From the NCBI GenBank assembly GCA_000283635.1, contig HE613569.1, forward strand, positions 1,451,501 through 1,515,500: a stretch of 64,000 nt of DNA. The letters are read 5' to 3'. Both the position numbers and the translations under genes were made by a program. The DNA comes from Streptococcus macedonicus ACA-DC 198. Lineage in GTDB: Bacteria > Bacillota > Bacilli > Lactobacillales > Streptococcaceae. The stretch's first letter is position 1; each line of letters opens with the position of its first letter. The notes beneath the pieces are model-generated. The model had not been told where the DNA came from. It did no database searches and saw nothing but the letters and a program-made list of their open reading frames with translations. Below, in pieces: positions 48,495 through 60,475 of the stretch.

Positions 48495-51320
48495 TTAGCC
48501 AGAATTACGCAATCCTGTGGCAATACCGTTGATAGTTGTGTGAATGAGTTTTTCGTAATCCTCATCCAATTCTTCATGACGTAAACGTTTTATCAACTCA
48601 ATTTGAATGTAGTTCAAAACGTTGAAGTATGGCAAGCGGTAATCTAAGCTTGCTTTAAGCGAAGGATTTTCTTCCAACAAATCTTGGTGTTTTTCGATTG
48701 CTAAAATAACATTTTTAGTCAATTGCCATTCGTCAAGGATAGTATTAAAGACATCGCGTACTTCTTCGCTTTCTGCCAATTGAGCATATTGGAAAGCAAT
48801 GTTCATATTTGATTTAGAGAGAACCATATCAACATTTGAAAGAAGTGAATGGAAAAATGGCCATTTTTCATACATATGTTGAAGTTTTGCCAAGTTTCCT
48901 TCTTCAGCGTCAATAAAGTTCTTGAATGCTGAACCGACACCATACCAACCTGGGAACATGATACGGCTTTGTGACCATGAGAATACCCAAGGGATTGCAC
49001 GGAGACCTGAAATTTCTGTGATTGTTTTACGAGCAGCTGGACGTGAACCAATGTTCAAGCTTGATACTTCCTTGATTGGTGTTGCTTCAAAGAAGTAATC
49101 ATAGAAATGTGGATTACCAAATACTAAATCACGATAAACACCATTTGAGTAAGTGACAATGCCGTCCATTGTTGCACGGAAATCATCAATTTCATCTGGA
49201 TTTGTAATCATACGTGTCACGATACGATCGATAGTTGCTGAAACCAACATTTCAAGGTTGTAATAAGCAACGTCTTTATTGCCGTATTTATTTTCAATGA
49301 TTTCACCTTGCTCAGTAAGACGAATACGATCTTTGATTGAACCGAATGGTTGTGATGTGATAGCTTCATATGATGGACCACCACCACGACCAACAGTACC
49401 ACCACGACCGTGAATGAATGTCACTTTAATACCACGTTCTGAACCAATACGAGTCAATTCATTTTGAGCTTTATAAAGTGTCCAAACAGATGATAAGTAA
49501 CCACCGTCTTTGTTACTGTCTGAGTAACCAAGCATAATTTCTTGGTAACCTTTGCTAGCTGAAACCCAGCGACGAACAATATCATAATCAAGATATTCTT
49601 CCATGATAGCACGTGAATTTTCAAGGTCCTCGATTGTTTCAAAGAGTGGCACAATTTGAACACGCGCTGTTTGGTTATCAAGAAGTCCGACTTCTTTAAG
49701 CATGATAGCCAACTCAAACATATCAGAAACACTTTCAGTATGTGAAATAATGTGTTGTTTAATGACTTCGTCACCTAATTTATCTTTAAGGTAACGAGCT
49801 GTTTGGAAGATTGCTAATTCTTTTTGAAGTTGTTCTGATTTTTCAGCATTTGTTGATGACAACGTACGTGGGTCTTCTTGCAATTCTTTGAGAAGAACTT
49901 TTACTTTTTCTTCTTCTGAAAGTGAGCTGTAATCCTCAATGATATTAGCTGATTTCAACAATTCTGCAACACAAGCTTCGTTAACGCTTGAATCTTGACG
50001 CATATCAATCATTGCAAGATAGAATCCAAAGACATCAACTGCTTGAAGCAATTCGCTAAAATCACCTGTCAAGAGCGCATCATCACCATTGTCAAGCAAT
50101 GATTGTTTGATAATAAACAAATCATCTTTAAATTCTTTGGCTGTTTTATAGCTTGGAATTTCTTCTTGAAGTTCTGATGAAACTTTAGAGAATTTTGTTT
50201 GTAAGTATTTTGTAATGACACCAGCGTTTTTAGTGCTTGTGCAAACATCTGAACTGATGTTGTTGCTACCTTCCAAAACACCTTGAGAAATGGCTGTGTT
50301 AGCTTTTAATTCGATTAAGGTTTGAATTAATTTTGATTGAATATAGTTAAATGCCTTACGATAAGGTTCATTTTCACGGTAGATAGATTTATCGCTTGAC
50401 AATTCTGCTAATTTTTCAACTTCTGGACTAATATTTGTCAAGGTTGTTGAAAGTGAGAATGTGCGATAAAGAGCTGTTAATTTTTCGATGTAGTAGTTAA
50501 TGATGACTTCGCTTTGGACCGTTGCTGACAAACGAAGTGTTTCAGCTGTTACGTATGGGTTACCGTCACGGTCACCACCAATCCACATTCCCATTGTGAT
50601 AGGTTTTGGATTTTCTAGGTCGATGCCTTTTTCAGCTGCTAAGCGTTTGTACTCTGAAGTCAACTTGGTAATCGCTTGAATTAAGGATGTATTGTAATAC
50701 TCCATAACGTTGGTAATTTCATTTTTTACCTTCAGTTTTTTCTCACGAATAATGTCCGTTTGCATGATGATTTCAATGTAACGGCGCAAATCAGTGTACC
50801 ATTTGTCACGGTTCACAACACCCGCTCTGACATCGCGGTATTTACGTAAAAGGTCATGAATGTGATTTGTCAATTCGAGGACTGTCTTACGTTGAACTTG
50901 TGTAGGGTGAGCTGTTAATACAGGCACAACATTGACATTTTCAAGGATTTCTTTAGAGTTTTCGCTTTCTGAAACCATATCTACGGTTAAAGAGAGTTTA
51001 CCAAGATAATCTTGATTAGTATTATTTTGGTAATTGATTTCATAAGCAAAATCAACGTCTTCTGAAATGTTTATTAAAAGTGGCAAAATTGAAAAATAAC
51101 GAGACACTACAACCATTTCATCGTTGGTTAATTGAACTACTAATTTTTCAAGTTTGACATATTCATCACTTGCTGACAATTCAACAATGTTTTGAATTTT
51201 GGCAAACACCTCATCACCAACCATTTGATGAGTTATCTCATCAAGCAAGCCTTTTAGTATTTTGACTTCCTCGGTAATAATCGACTGGGTGCTATTGTTC
51301 TCCAGTTTTTTGATTGTCAC
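48495..51320 (-). CDS. ppc: Phosphoenolpyruvate carboxylase
   Basis: 941-aa anaplerotic enzyme (PEP plus bicarbonate to oxaloacetate). Motifs: [13 protein letters not shown] with the catalytic His (about 140), [42 protein letters not shown], and the C-terminal RNSG in place of the usual QNTG. I choose GTG 51320 ([12 protein letters not shown]) since AGGAG is 8 bases upstream; an earlier GTG overlaps that site. Supplies oxaloacetate for aspartate. Confidence 0.95.
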   Translation of the reverse strand: MTIKKLENNSTQSIITEEVKILKGLLDEITHQMVGDEVFAKIQNIVELSASDEYVKLEKLVVQLTNDEMVVVSRYFSILPLLINISEDVDFAYEINYQNNTNQDYLGKLSLTVDMVSESENSKEILENVNVVPVLTAHPTQVQRKTVLELTNHIHDLLRKYRDVRAGVVNRDKWYTDLRRYIEIIMQTDIIREKKLKVKNEITNVMEYYNTSLIQAITKLTSEYKRLAAEKGIDLENPKPITMGMWIGGDRDGNPYVTAETLRLSATVQSEVIINYYIEKLTALYRTFSLSTTLTNISPEVEKLAELSSDKSIYRENEPYRKAFNYIQSKLIQTLIELKANTAISQGVLEGSNNISSDVCTSTKNAGVITKYLQTKFSKVSSELQEEIPSYKTAKEFKDDLFIIKQSLLDNGDDALLTGDFSELLQAVDVFGFYLAMIDMRQDSSVNEACVAELLKSANIIEDYSSLSEEEKVKVLLKELQEDPRTLSSTNAEKSEQLQKELAIFQTARYLKDKLGDEVIKQHIISHTESVSDMFELAIMLKEVGLLDNQTARVQIVPLFETIEDLENSRAIMEEYLDYDIVRRWVSASKGYQEIMLGYSDSNKDGGYLSSVWTLYKAQNELTRIGSERGIKVTFIHGRGGTVGRGGGPSYEAITSQPFGSIKDRIRLTEQGEIIENKYGNKDVAYYNLEMLVSATIDRIVTRMITNPDEIDDFRATMDGIVTYSNGVYRDLVFGNPHFYDYFFEATPIKEVSSLNIGSRPAARKTITEISGLRAIPWVFSWSQSRIMFPGWYGVGSAFKNFIDAEEGNLAKLQHMYEKWPFFHSLLSNVDMVLSKSNMNIAFQYAQLAESEEVRDVFNTILDEWQLTKNVILAIEKHQDLLEENPSLKASLDYRLPYFNVLNYIQIELIKRLRHEELDEDYEKLIHTTINGIATGLRNSG

Positions 51321-51658
51321 ACTCTTCACTCCTTTTTTGTTCGGATTTTAATCCTTTATTACAATCGTACTACTCTATCATACCACTTTTTACGTCAAAA
51401 GTAACCCAATTTATGTCAAATTGTCCATTATTTTATAAATTTTCTGATTTTTTAAACGATATTTATTTTGAGACAAAATATCTAAAAAACTAACAAAGCA
51501 TGTTAACAAATAGATTGTTAGCGTTTTTAGTTTTGAAAAAATGTTGAACGATTCATCAAGGATTTTTTTGAGAAAATGGGAAACTTTCTTTTTTTGTTTA
51601 GGTGTTATTTTCTGATATACTGGTCCATGACAAAAGTTTTGCAAAGGAGTAATACTAG
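51321..51658. other. Divergent ppc/pepF intergenic region
   Basis: No gene seen. The pepF promoter is TTGTTT (51594–51599), 16 bases, TATACT (51616–51621) with an extended TGA, and AAGGAG precedes the start. Confidence 0.6.
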
Positions 51659-53458
51659 ATGGAATTAAAAAAACGTTCGGAATTTCCTGAAAATGAATTA
51701 TGGGATTTGAGTGCCCTTTACCAAGACCGTGAGGATTTTTTGCGAAGTATCGAAAAAACGTTAGAAGATATTAATCTTTTTAAACGAAATTACGAGGAGA
51801 ATTTGACGACTTTGGAAGACTTTACCAAAGCGCTTTATGAAATTGAACAAATTTATATCGAGATGAGCCATATCGATAATTATTCTTTCATGCCGCAAAC
51901 CAGCGACTTTAGCAATGAAGAATTTGCTCAGATTGCACAAGCTGGTGCTGATTTTTTCACGAAAGCCAATGTAGCATTAAGCTTCTTTGATACTGCGCTA
52001 GCGACTGCCGACTTAGAAATCCTTGATGCTTTAGAAGAAAATCCGCATTTTAGCGCAGCTATTCGCCAAGCGAAAATTCAAAAAAATCATTTTATCTCCC
52101 CAGAAGTTGAAAAAGTGTTGACGAACTTTGGTGAAGTTTTTAAAGCGCCAGAAGATATCTACACCAAAATGCGTGCAGGTGACTTTGAAATGGAAGATTT
52201 TGAAGTTGATGGCAAGGTCTATCAAAACTCTTTTGTCACCTATGAAAATTTTTATCAAAATCATGAAAATGCTCAAGTCCGTGAAAAAGCTTTTCGTTCT
52301 TTCTCTGCAGGACTTCGTAAACATCAAAATGCCGCAGCAAGTGCTTATCTAGCACAAGTCAAATCAGAAAAAATCATTGCTGACATGCGAGGTTACGAAT
52401 CCGTTTTTGATTACCTCTTAGCCAAACAAGAAGTTAACCGTGACCTGTTTGACCGTCAAATTGACCTTATCATGACAGAATTTGCTCCTGTTGCGCAAAA
52501 ATACCTTAAACACGTTGCTCATGTTAATGGTCTTAAAAAAATGACTTTTGCAGACTGGAAGCTTGACTTGGATAGCGAGCTTAACCCAGAGGTTACGATT
52601 GATGATGCTTATGATTTGGTGATGAAATCCGTTGCCCCACTTGGTGATGAATATGCTCAAGAAGTCTCACGTTATCAAGAAGAACGTTGGGTTGACTTTG
52701 CTGCTAATGCCAATAAAGATTCTGGTGGCTACGCTACTGACCCTTACAAAGTTCATCCCTACGTTTTAATGAGTTGGACTGGTCGTATGTCTGATGTGTA
52801 CACACTTATCCATGAAATCGGTCACTCTGGACAATTTATCTTCTCAGACAACAACCAAAGTTACTTTAATACCCATATGTCAACTTATTACGTCGAAGCT
52901 CCTTCTACTTTCAACGAACTCCTGCTCAGCGATTACCTCGAAAAACAATTTGACACTCCACGCCAGAAACGCTTTGCACTCGCTCATCGTTTGACAGATA
53001 CTTATTTCCATAATTTTATCACTCACTTACTTGAAGCTGCTTTTCAACGTCAGGTTTACAATCTCATTGAAGACGGAAAAACCTTCGGTGCTACACAACT
53101 TAACAAGATAATGAAAGATGTTCTTAGCCAATTTTGGGGTGATGCCATTGATATTGACGACGATGCTGCTTTAACTTGGATGCGCCAAAGTCATTATTAT
53201 GCTGGGTTGTATAGCTACACTTATTCTGCAGGTATGGTTATTTCAACTGCTGGGTATCTTAATCTAAAAAATAACCCAAATGGTGCTAACGACTGGTTGA
53301 ATTTCTTAAAATCAGGTGGTTCACGTACGCCGCTTGACACCGCTAAATTAATTGGTGCCGATATTTCCACCGCGCAACCACTCCGTGATACCATTCAATT
53401 TTTAAGTGATACCGTTGACCAAATTATTGCTTATACAAAGGAGCTTAATCATGACTAA
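51659..53458 (+). CDS. pepF: Oligoendopeptidase F
   Basis: 599-aa M3-family zinc metallopeptidase cleaving peptides of about 7–17 residues in the cytoplasm. The motif HEIGH (about residue 385, LIHEIGHSGQ) with downstream Glu (YVEAPSTFNELL) is the M3 zinc site. The N-terminal part is helical and acidic, as in PepF. AAGGAG is just above the ATG. Overlaps the next gene by 8 bases. Confidence 0.95.
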   Translation: MELKKRSEFPENELWDLSALYQDREDFLRSIEKTLEDINLFKRNYEENLTTLEDFTKALYEIEQIYIEMSHIDNYSFMPQTSDFSNEEFAQIAQAGADFFTKANVALSFFDTALATADLEILDALEENPHFSAAIRQAKIQKNHFISPEVEKVLTNFGEVFKAPEDIYTKMRAGDFEMEDFEVDGKVYQNSFVTYENFYQNHENAQVREKAFRSFSAGLRKHQNAAASAYLAQVKSEKIIADMRGYESVFDYLLAKQEVNRDLFDRQIDLIMTEFAPVAQKYLKHVAHVNGLKKMTFADWKLDLDSELNPEVTIDDAYDLVMKSVAPLGDEYAQEVSRYQEERWVDFAANANKDSGGYATDPYKVHPYVLMSWTGRMSDVYTLIHEIGHSGQFIFSDNNQSYFNTHMSTYYVEAPSTFNELLLSDYLEKQFDTPRQKRFALAHRLTDTYFHNFITHLLEAAFQRQVYNLIEDGKTFGATQLNKIMKDVLSQFWGDAIDIDDDAALTWMRQSHYYAGLYSYTYSAGMVISTAGYLNLKNNPNGANDWLNFLKSGGSRTPLDTAKLIGADISTAQPLRDTIQFLSDTVDQIIAYTKELNHD

Positions 53459-53936
53459 TCTTTATGACTTTACTGTCAAAGCCCAAGACGGCTCTGATGT
53501 CCAATTGTCAAAATACCAAGGCAAAATCCTACTCATTGTCAATACGGCAACAGGTTGTGGCTTAACCCCACAATACGAAGGACTACAAAAGCTTTATGAC
53601 ACTTACCATGACAAAGGATTTGAAATTTTAGATTTTCCTTGTAATCAATTTTTAAATCAAGCGCCAGGAAACGCCGACGAAATCAATACCTTTTGCACCT
53701 TGAATTACCAGACAACTTTTCCTCGCTTTGCGAAAATTAAAGTCAACGGTAAAGAAGCCGACCCACTCTATGATTGGCTAAAAAGTGAACAAAAGGGACC
53801 ACTTGGCAAGAGTATTGAATGGAACTTTGCAAAATTTCTTATCGACCAAAATGGCAATGTCATCAAACGTTTTTCATCAAAAACAGAACCAGAAACAATT
53901 GTTACAGAAATTGAAAGCCTTATCAATGACAAATAG
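53451..53936 (+). CDS. Glutathione peroxidase-like protein (Cys type)
   Basis: 161-aa thioredoxin-fold peroxidase that reduces peroxides. The active-site Cys is in NTATGCGLTPQ (about residue 35), with the resolving block LDFPCNQF and the WNFAKFLID tail of the catalytic tetrad. Cys type, so probably thioredoxin- or glutathione-linked. Start 53451 (MTNLYDFTVKA) is after AAGGAG within the pepF end. Confidence 0.92.
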   Translation: MTNLYDFTVKAQDGSDVQLSKYQGKILLIVNTATGCGLTPQYEGLQKLYDTYHDKGFEILDFPCNQFLNQAPGNADEINTFCTLNYQTTFPRFAKIKVNGKEADPLYDWLKSEQKGPLGKSIEWNFAKFLIDQNGNVIKRFSSKTEPETIVTEIESLINDK

Positions 53937-54041
53937 CTGTCAGACTATTTGCAGCGCCTTTACTGGCATTACTTCTTTTGTAACAGTCCATAGATAAAAT
54001 ATTAAAAAATATGACAAAACGATTACAAAATGAGCAATGCT

Positions 54042-54070
54042 TTGATTTTTAAGCCTTTTTACGCTAAAAT
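54042..54070 (+). promoter_or_regulatory. Promoter of the GH25 gene, leaderless type
   Basis: TTGATT (54042–54047), 17 bases, TAAAAT (54065–54070), then 7 bases to ATG 54078. No ribosome binding site in the gap. Confidence 0.65.
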
Positions 54071-54077
54071 ATTACTA

Positions 54078-54932
54078 ATGAGAAGACGAATAAAACCCAT
54101 TGTTGTTGTAGTATTCTTCGCCCTCTGTGGGCTACTTCTCGTGATTGGTAAAGCTCACTCAGATAGTTTACAAAAGCAACAACTAGCTTCAGCTAAGGAT
54201 TCTATTCCAACTGTGAGTAACACGAGTACTACCACTACATCAACTTCTGAAACTGATGAAGATTTTGTTCTTAATCCGATTATTGATATCTCAGGTTGGC
54301 AACTTCCAAACGAAATTGACTATGATACTTTATCTCGGAATATTTCTGGTGCTATCGTTCGTGTTTATGGAGGGTCACAAATCAGTAAAGATAGCAATGC
54401 CGCCTATACAACTGGTATTGATAAATCATTTAAGACACATATCAAAGAATTACAGAAACGAAATGTTCCTGTAGCCGTTTATAGCTACGCTCTCGGTACA
54501 ACCGTCAAGGAGATGAAGGAGGAAGCAAAAATTTTCTATAAGAATGCTTCACCTTACAGTCCAACATTCTATTGGATTGACGTTGAAGAGGCGACTATGT
54601 CTGACATGAATAAAGGTGTACAGGCTTTCTTAAAAGAGCTCAAAAAACTCGGTGCGGAAAATGTCGGTATCTACATTGGAACTTATTTCATGGATGAACA
54701 AGAAATTTCCGTGGATGGTTTCGATGCAGTTTGGATTCCTGCTTATGGTTCTGATACTGGTTATTACGATGCTGCACCACAAACTGATTTGGACTATGAC
54801 CTCCATCAATACACCTCGCAAGGTTACATCAATGGTTTTAGTTCACCACTTGACTTAAACCAAATTGCCGTCACAAAAGATACGAAAACAACGTACGAAA
54901 AACTTTTCGGTACAACAAGTAGTAGCAAATAA
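54078..54932 (+). CDS. GH25 muramidase (lysozyme-like), membrane-anchored
   Basis: 284-aa protein, N-terminal helix (residues 5–24) after MRRRIKP, a Ser/Thr-rich linker, then a GH25 domain: IIDISGWQLPN (catalytic Asp), FYWIDVEEATMSD (Asp and Glu), VGIYIGTYFM and DYDLHQYTSQGYINGF. Cleaves N-acetylmuramyl–GlcNAc bonds. Start chosen at ATG 54078 because the earlier frame lacks a start with any signal. Followed by a terminator and by a wall amidase gene. Confidence 0.9.
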   Translation: MRRRIKPIVVVVFFALCGLLLVIGKAHSDSLQKQQLASAKDSIPTVSNTSTTTTSTSETDEDFVLNPIIDISGWQLPNEIDYDTLSRNISGAIVRVYGGSQISKDSNAAYTTGIDKSFKTHIKELQKRNVPVAVYSYALGTTVKEMKEEAKIFYKNASPYSPTFYWIDVEEATMSDMNKGVQAFLKELKKLGAENVGIYIGTYFMDEQEISVDGFDAVWIPAYGSDTGYYDAAPQTDLDYDLHQYTSQGYINGFSSPLDLNQIAVTKDTKTTYEKLFGTTSSSK

Positions 54933-54960
54933 AAGCGAGGAAATACTATCCTAGCTTTTT
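54931..54960 (+). terminator. Terminator after the GH25 gene
   Basis: AAAAGC-AGGA pairs with TCCT-GCTTTT around a short loop, ending in T residues. Confidence 0.75.
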
Positions 54961-55077
54961 TGCTAACTCAATTTTTATAAAAAAGTTCTGAAAAATCCTG
55001 TGATTTTTAATGTCAAAATCAACAATTTTAACCCTCAAATTAATATTAATTTAAGGGTTAAAACTTATAGTAAAACT

Positions 55078-56064
55078 ATGCCAACAAGAAATTCTTCACG
55101 TAGAAAACGACAACAAAAATCTCAAATAATAACAATAGCTGGGCTTGTCACGGCAGTAGTCGCACTTGCCCTAATTCTCGCTAAACTGATTTTTTCAGGA
55201 GTCACAACTTTAGCTTCAGACGGAAGTTTGAATTTATCAAATGCCAATTCTTATGATGTTTCCGAAACAGCTACGGTCTCTACTTCTGACGCTATTATGT
55301 ACACCAACGATGGTTCTAGCAGCAAAATTAATGAAAATACTGCGATTACAATTAGTGCCTATTACTATGATGCGACCCTCAATGACGAAGATATCACTTT
55401 AGCTCAATTTAGCATGAACGGTGATACTTACTATATCGACACGAATGATATTTCGCTTGAGCAGGATAATACTATTAATGCTTATATCGCTGAAACACTT
55501 GGTTATTCGCACACTGATATTACTGATGACATTGAAAGTAGTTTTGAACAAGCCGCTTATAAGACAGATGACGGAAAACCTCTTGGGGTAATTATTCATG
55601 ATACTGGCGTTGACAATTCAACGATTGAAAGCGAAGTGAATTATATGGTTCAAAGTTATGATGAAGAAGGTGTCTTTGTCCACTCTTTCATTGATAGTGA
55701 TACCATTCTTCGCATTGCTGATGAAGATTACAAAGCTCAGGGTGCTGGTGCCAATGCCAATCCTTATTACATTCAATTTGAATTAACACATGAGAAATCT
55801 CAAAAAGGCTTCGCCGAGCAACTAGCAAACGCAGCTTATTATACTGCTTACATGCTCAAAAAATATGACCTTCCTGTAACACTTGGTCAAGAAGATGGCG
55901 AAGGAACCATTTGGACACATGAAATGGTCAGCCTTTACCTTGGTGGTACTGACCACGTTGATCCAACTGATTACTGGACAGAAACCGCTAATGATTATTT
56001 CCGTACGGACTATGACGTCAAAGATTTTGTCGAACTCGTCCAAGCTTATTATAATGCTTGCTAA
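55078..56064 (+). CDS. N-acetylmuramoyl-L-alanine amidase (Amidase_2-like), membrane-anchored
   Basis: 328-aa protein with an N-terminal basic stretch (RRKRQQK), a helix (about residues 16–40), a Ser/Thr-rich linker, and a catalytic domain with GVIIHDTGVD (zinc His), YMVQSYDEEGVFVHSFID (second zinc site region) and GTIWTHEMVSLYLGGTDHVDP. It probably cleaves the amide bond between muramic acid and the stem peptide. ATG 55078 is 6 bases below TATAGT, no ribosome binding site. Overlaps its own terminator. Confidence 0.85.
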   Translation: MPTRNSSRRKRQQKSQIITIAGLVTAVVALALILAKLIFSGVTTLASDGSLNLSNANSYDVSETATVSTSDAIMYTNDGSSSKINENTAITISAYYYDATLNDEDITLAQFSMNGDTYYIDTNDISLEQDNTINAYIAETLGYSHTDITDDIESSFEQAAYKTDDGKPLGVIIHDTGVDNSTIESEVNYMVQSYDEEGVFVHSFIDSDTILRIADEDYKAQGAGANANPYYIQFELTHEKSQKGFAEQLANAAYYTAYMLKKYDLPVTLGQEDGEGTIWTHEMVSLYLGGTDHVDPTDYWTETANDYFRTDYDVKDFVELVQAYYNAC

Positions 56065-56088
56065 AAGGTGCAAACTTGTACCTTTTTA
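56063..56088 (+). terminator. Terminator after the amidase gene
   Basis: AAAGGTGCAA pairs with TTGTACCTTT (G-U allowed) and is followed by a T run. Confidence 0.75.
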
Positions 56089-56140
56089 TTTTTTTAGTAA
56101 AATAGTAATTGACTAATAAATAGAAAGATTAAGAGGGAAA

Positions 56141-56624
56141 ATGGGAAAAAAAACTAAATTAAAAAAGACACTTGTTGACCAAATTCTGGACAAGGCAAAA
56201 ATCGAACACGACAGTTTAGCAATCAATGCACTTGAGGGAGACTTAACAGATGACATTGAAAAATCTGATATTTTCAAAACCCTTGCTTTAACAGGTGACA
56301 AAACAGGTCCTCTAATCGGAATTGTTCAAATCACCGAACATCTTTCTGAGAAAAAATTAGCCAAAGTTTCTGGCAACAAAAAAGTCAGCATGATTCCACA
56401 AAAAAAATCTTCAAAAAACGACTGGCTACATTCACGGAGCAAATAATCCTGTCGGTATTCATCAGCAACACAATTTTCCGATTTTCATTGATAACCGTGC
56501 TTTAGAAATGGGAACGATGATTGTTTCTGCTGGTGAAATTGGACGTTCTATCCGCATTGACAGTCAAACCTTGGCAGATTTTGTTGGTGCCAGCTTTGCT
56601 GACTTGATTGACGATTCACATTAA
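56141..56624 (+). pseudogene. ybaK: Cys-tRNA(Pro) deacylase YbaK, frameshifted at an A run
   Basis: About 160 codons of a YbaK/EbsC deacylase (LTGDKTGPLIGIVQIT, KLAKVSGNKKVSMIP, then GYIHGANNPVGIHQQHNFPIF, GEIGRSIRI). Translation shifts at the A8 run 56400–56407 after MIPQ; seven As would restore the frame. Everything else is intact. So this may be a sequencing error, a slippage variant or a fresh inactivation. The start has GAGGG upstream. Confidence 0.88.
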
Positions 56625-56646
56625 TTTTTAGATTGGAAAGTAACTG

Positions 56647-57276
56647 ATGAAATTTTATTTTGTACGACATGGTAAAACACAATGGAACTTAGAAGGACGT
56701 TTCCAAGGAGCAAATGGTGACTCCCCACTTTTGGAGGAATCCGTCCATGATTTGGAAAAATTAGGTGATTATCTCCAAGATGTTAAATTTGATGCCGTTT
56801 TTTCAAGCGATTTAAAACGTGCCAGCGATACTTGCAAGATTATCATGTCACACAGCCACTATCCAAAGCCAATCAGCTTTCAACCCTCGCTGCGTGAATG
56901 GCATCTTGGAAGATTGGAAGGCAGCAAAATTGCAACAATAACATCTATTTTTCCTCAACAAATGCAAGCTTTTCGACATAATTTAGCTAAATTCGATAAT
57001 GATGTATTTGACGCTGAATCTGTTTATCAAACCACTAAACGCGTTGAGTCATTCATTAAATCAATGAAAAATCAACCTTATCAGAATGTCTTGTTAGTTG
57101 GGCATGGTGCTAATTTTACCGCCTCTATCCGTACTTTATTAGGATATGAACCAGCCGTTCTCCGTGCCCAAGGCGGACTGGATAACGGTAGTGTGACGAT
57201 TTTAGAGACCAAGGATTTTAAAACCTTCACTTGCCTAAAATGGAATGACACATCTTATAAACAAAAGAAATCTTAA
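56647..57276 (+). CDS. Histidine phosphatase (phosphoglycerate mutase-like)
   Basis: 209-aa branch-1 histidine phosphatase with FVRHGKTQWN (catalytic His about 8), SSDLKRASDT, and VGHGANF near residue 155. It may act on phosphoglycerate or small phospho-metabolites. GGAAAG is the ribosome binding site; ends at a strong terminator. Confidence 0.85.
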   Translation: MKFYFVRHGKTQWNLEGRFQGANGDSPLLEESVHDLEKLGDYLQDVKFDAVFSSDLKRASDTCKIIMSHSHYPKPISFQPSLREWHLGRLEGSKIATITSIFPQQMQAFRHNLAKFDNDVFDAESVYQTTKRVESFIKSMKNQPYQNVLLVGHGANFTASIRTLLGYEPAVLRAQGGLDNGSVTILETKDFKTFTCLKWNDTSYKQKKS

Positions 57277-57284
57277 AGACGAAA

Positions 57285-57313
57285 AACCCTCCTAAATGGC
57301 GCTTAGGAGGGTT
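57285..57313. terminator. Bidirectional terminator
   Basis: AACCCTCCTAA and TTAGGAGGGTT form a perfect 11-bp stem around ATGGCGC, between convergent genes. Confidence 0.85.
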
Positions 57314-57319
57314 CATTTA

Positions 57320-58228
57320 TTAGTTATTTCTTGCGTATTTTAGACGCAAAACTTTTTCTTGTTGTTTGTCCAAACGAAGCAGGATAACAACTTTATCAAT
57401 ACTCATGTTACTTTCAAGCAGACGTTCTGCTGCCATCATAAATCCGTTATTGATACCCATCTCAAGAATTGGATTTTTCTTGTCATTGACATCAAAGATG
57501 AATTTATTATCAGGAAGATCAAAGAGAACTTTCACAGCTCCGAACAATTGTTCAAAGTTATCAATAGCAACATCATAAACTGGTTTGATACCAGGTTTCA
57601 AACTACGACCACGGTGGTTAAACCACATTGAATGCCAGCCACCATTGAAAGCACCAACAACGTCATTGTCATATGAATCACCAACGTAAAGTGTTGTTGC
57701 AGGGTTCATGTCAAATTGCTCCGCAGCAAGATTGAAAATCTCTTTTTCTGGTTTTTGGAAACCAGTCGCTTGGCTGACAAGGACACATTTTGGGTCAATA
57801 TAATCATAAAGACCAAGTTTTTTAACTTTTTTCAGTTGGTGTTCCGTTGGTCCATTCGTTATAATCCCCATTGGAACGCCTTTTTCTTTAAGAAAATCAA
57901 GTGTCATGCGCATCTCATCAAGCATTGTGATATTTTCCAATTCCTCTTCATAAATTTCTTGGAAATGCACGCCAGTTGCTTCATCAATTTCACGGTAACC
58001 AAATTCTAATAAAGTTTCCTTGCAACGCCAAAAACGGAAATACTCAGTTGTCCACTCACCTGCCATTACACGCGGAAATCCGACATCTGAATAATGACGG
58101 AAACGAATATAAGCCTGATTGATTTTACTCATATCAAAATCAGGGAAACATTTCTCAACGGCAATACGATAAGGTGCTTGTTGGTCATAAATCGTATCAT
58201 CAACATCAAAAACAATTGAAGTAATCAT
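57320..58228 (-). CDS. HAD hydrolase with C-terminal extension
   Basis: 302-aa protein. The HAD part has VFDVDDTIYDQQ (about 7–18), IITNGPTEHQ, GFQKPEKEIF and YVGDSYDNDVVGAFNGG, as in the YjjG/YfnB group. The last 70 residues (NKFIFDVNDKKNP..., ERLLESNMSIDKVVILLRLDKQQE) are outside the HAD domain. Substrate unknown (YjjG acts on nucleotides). Neighbour to lysS, divergent. Confidence 0.88.
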   Translation of the reverse strand: MITSIVFDVDDTIYDQQAPYRIAVEKCFPDFDMSKINQAYIRFRHYSDVGFPRVMAGEWTTEYFRFWRCKETLLEFGYREIDEATGVHFQEIYEEELENITMLDEMRMTLDFLKEKGVPMGIITNGPTEHQLKKVKKLGLYDYIDPKCVLVSQATGFQKPEKEIFNLAAEQFDMNPATTLYVGDSYDNDVVGAFNGGWHSMWFNHRGRSLKPGIKPVYDVAIDNFEQLFGAVKVLFDLPDNKFIFDVNDKKNPILEMGINNGFMMAAERLLESNMSIDKVVILLRLDKQQEKVLRLKYARNN

Positions 58229-60048
<1,820 letters not shown>

Positions 60049-60076
60049 ATTAGATTATATAATCATTTAAAACCTT

Positions 60077-60104
60077 CCCTTGAATAATTCAAGGGATATT
60101 TTTT
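60077..60104 (+). terminator. Terminator after lysS
   Basis: CCCTTGAA and TTCAAGGG pair around TAA, followed by ATATTTTTT. Confidence 0.8.
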
Positions 60105-60475
60105 AGCTTAAAATAGAAAGAAAACTGACAGCAGAAATTCTACTGCCAGTTATTATTAAAAATACTCTTGCAATAATAACTTGCGACTGAAGTTAAGCCA
60201 TTACTTAAAACTACTGCCTACCGTTTTTTCCAATATCATTATTATAAAATAACAACTCATCTAAAAGCAGGTTTAAAACTTTTTATTTGTCCTTTTCCTT
60301 ATTTTAAAACTTAAAATATTAAAACCTATTACAGCGCCATTTCCGCCACTTGTTCCCACCTATTCCCCACCTTAAGCTTTTTGGACAAGGCTTTCTATTT
60401 TTGCATTAAAGAAGCTCCCCCAGCTAAAACTGAGAGCGTGTTAAAATACCTATAAATTTACTGGGGGTTCACACT
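60105..60475. other. Non-coding region between lysS and tetR remnant
   Basis: AT-rich. It contains a 14-bp near-perfect inverted repeat (60123–60151) with T residues on the minus side, which would end a minus-strand transcript, though no minus-strand gene is seen. A Gly-rich short open stretch at 60330–60360 (minus) is interrupted by stops. Confidence 0.5.

Noticed and set aside
60160..60475. Gly-rich minus-strand stretch (GTSGGNGAVIGF) reminiscent of a bacteriocin peptide
   Set aside because: Interrupted by stop codons directly upstream, no start, no ribosome binding site, and no transport or immunity genes nearby.
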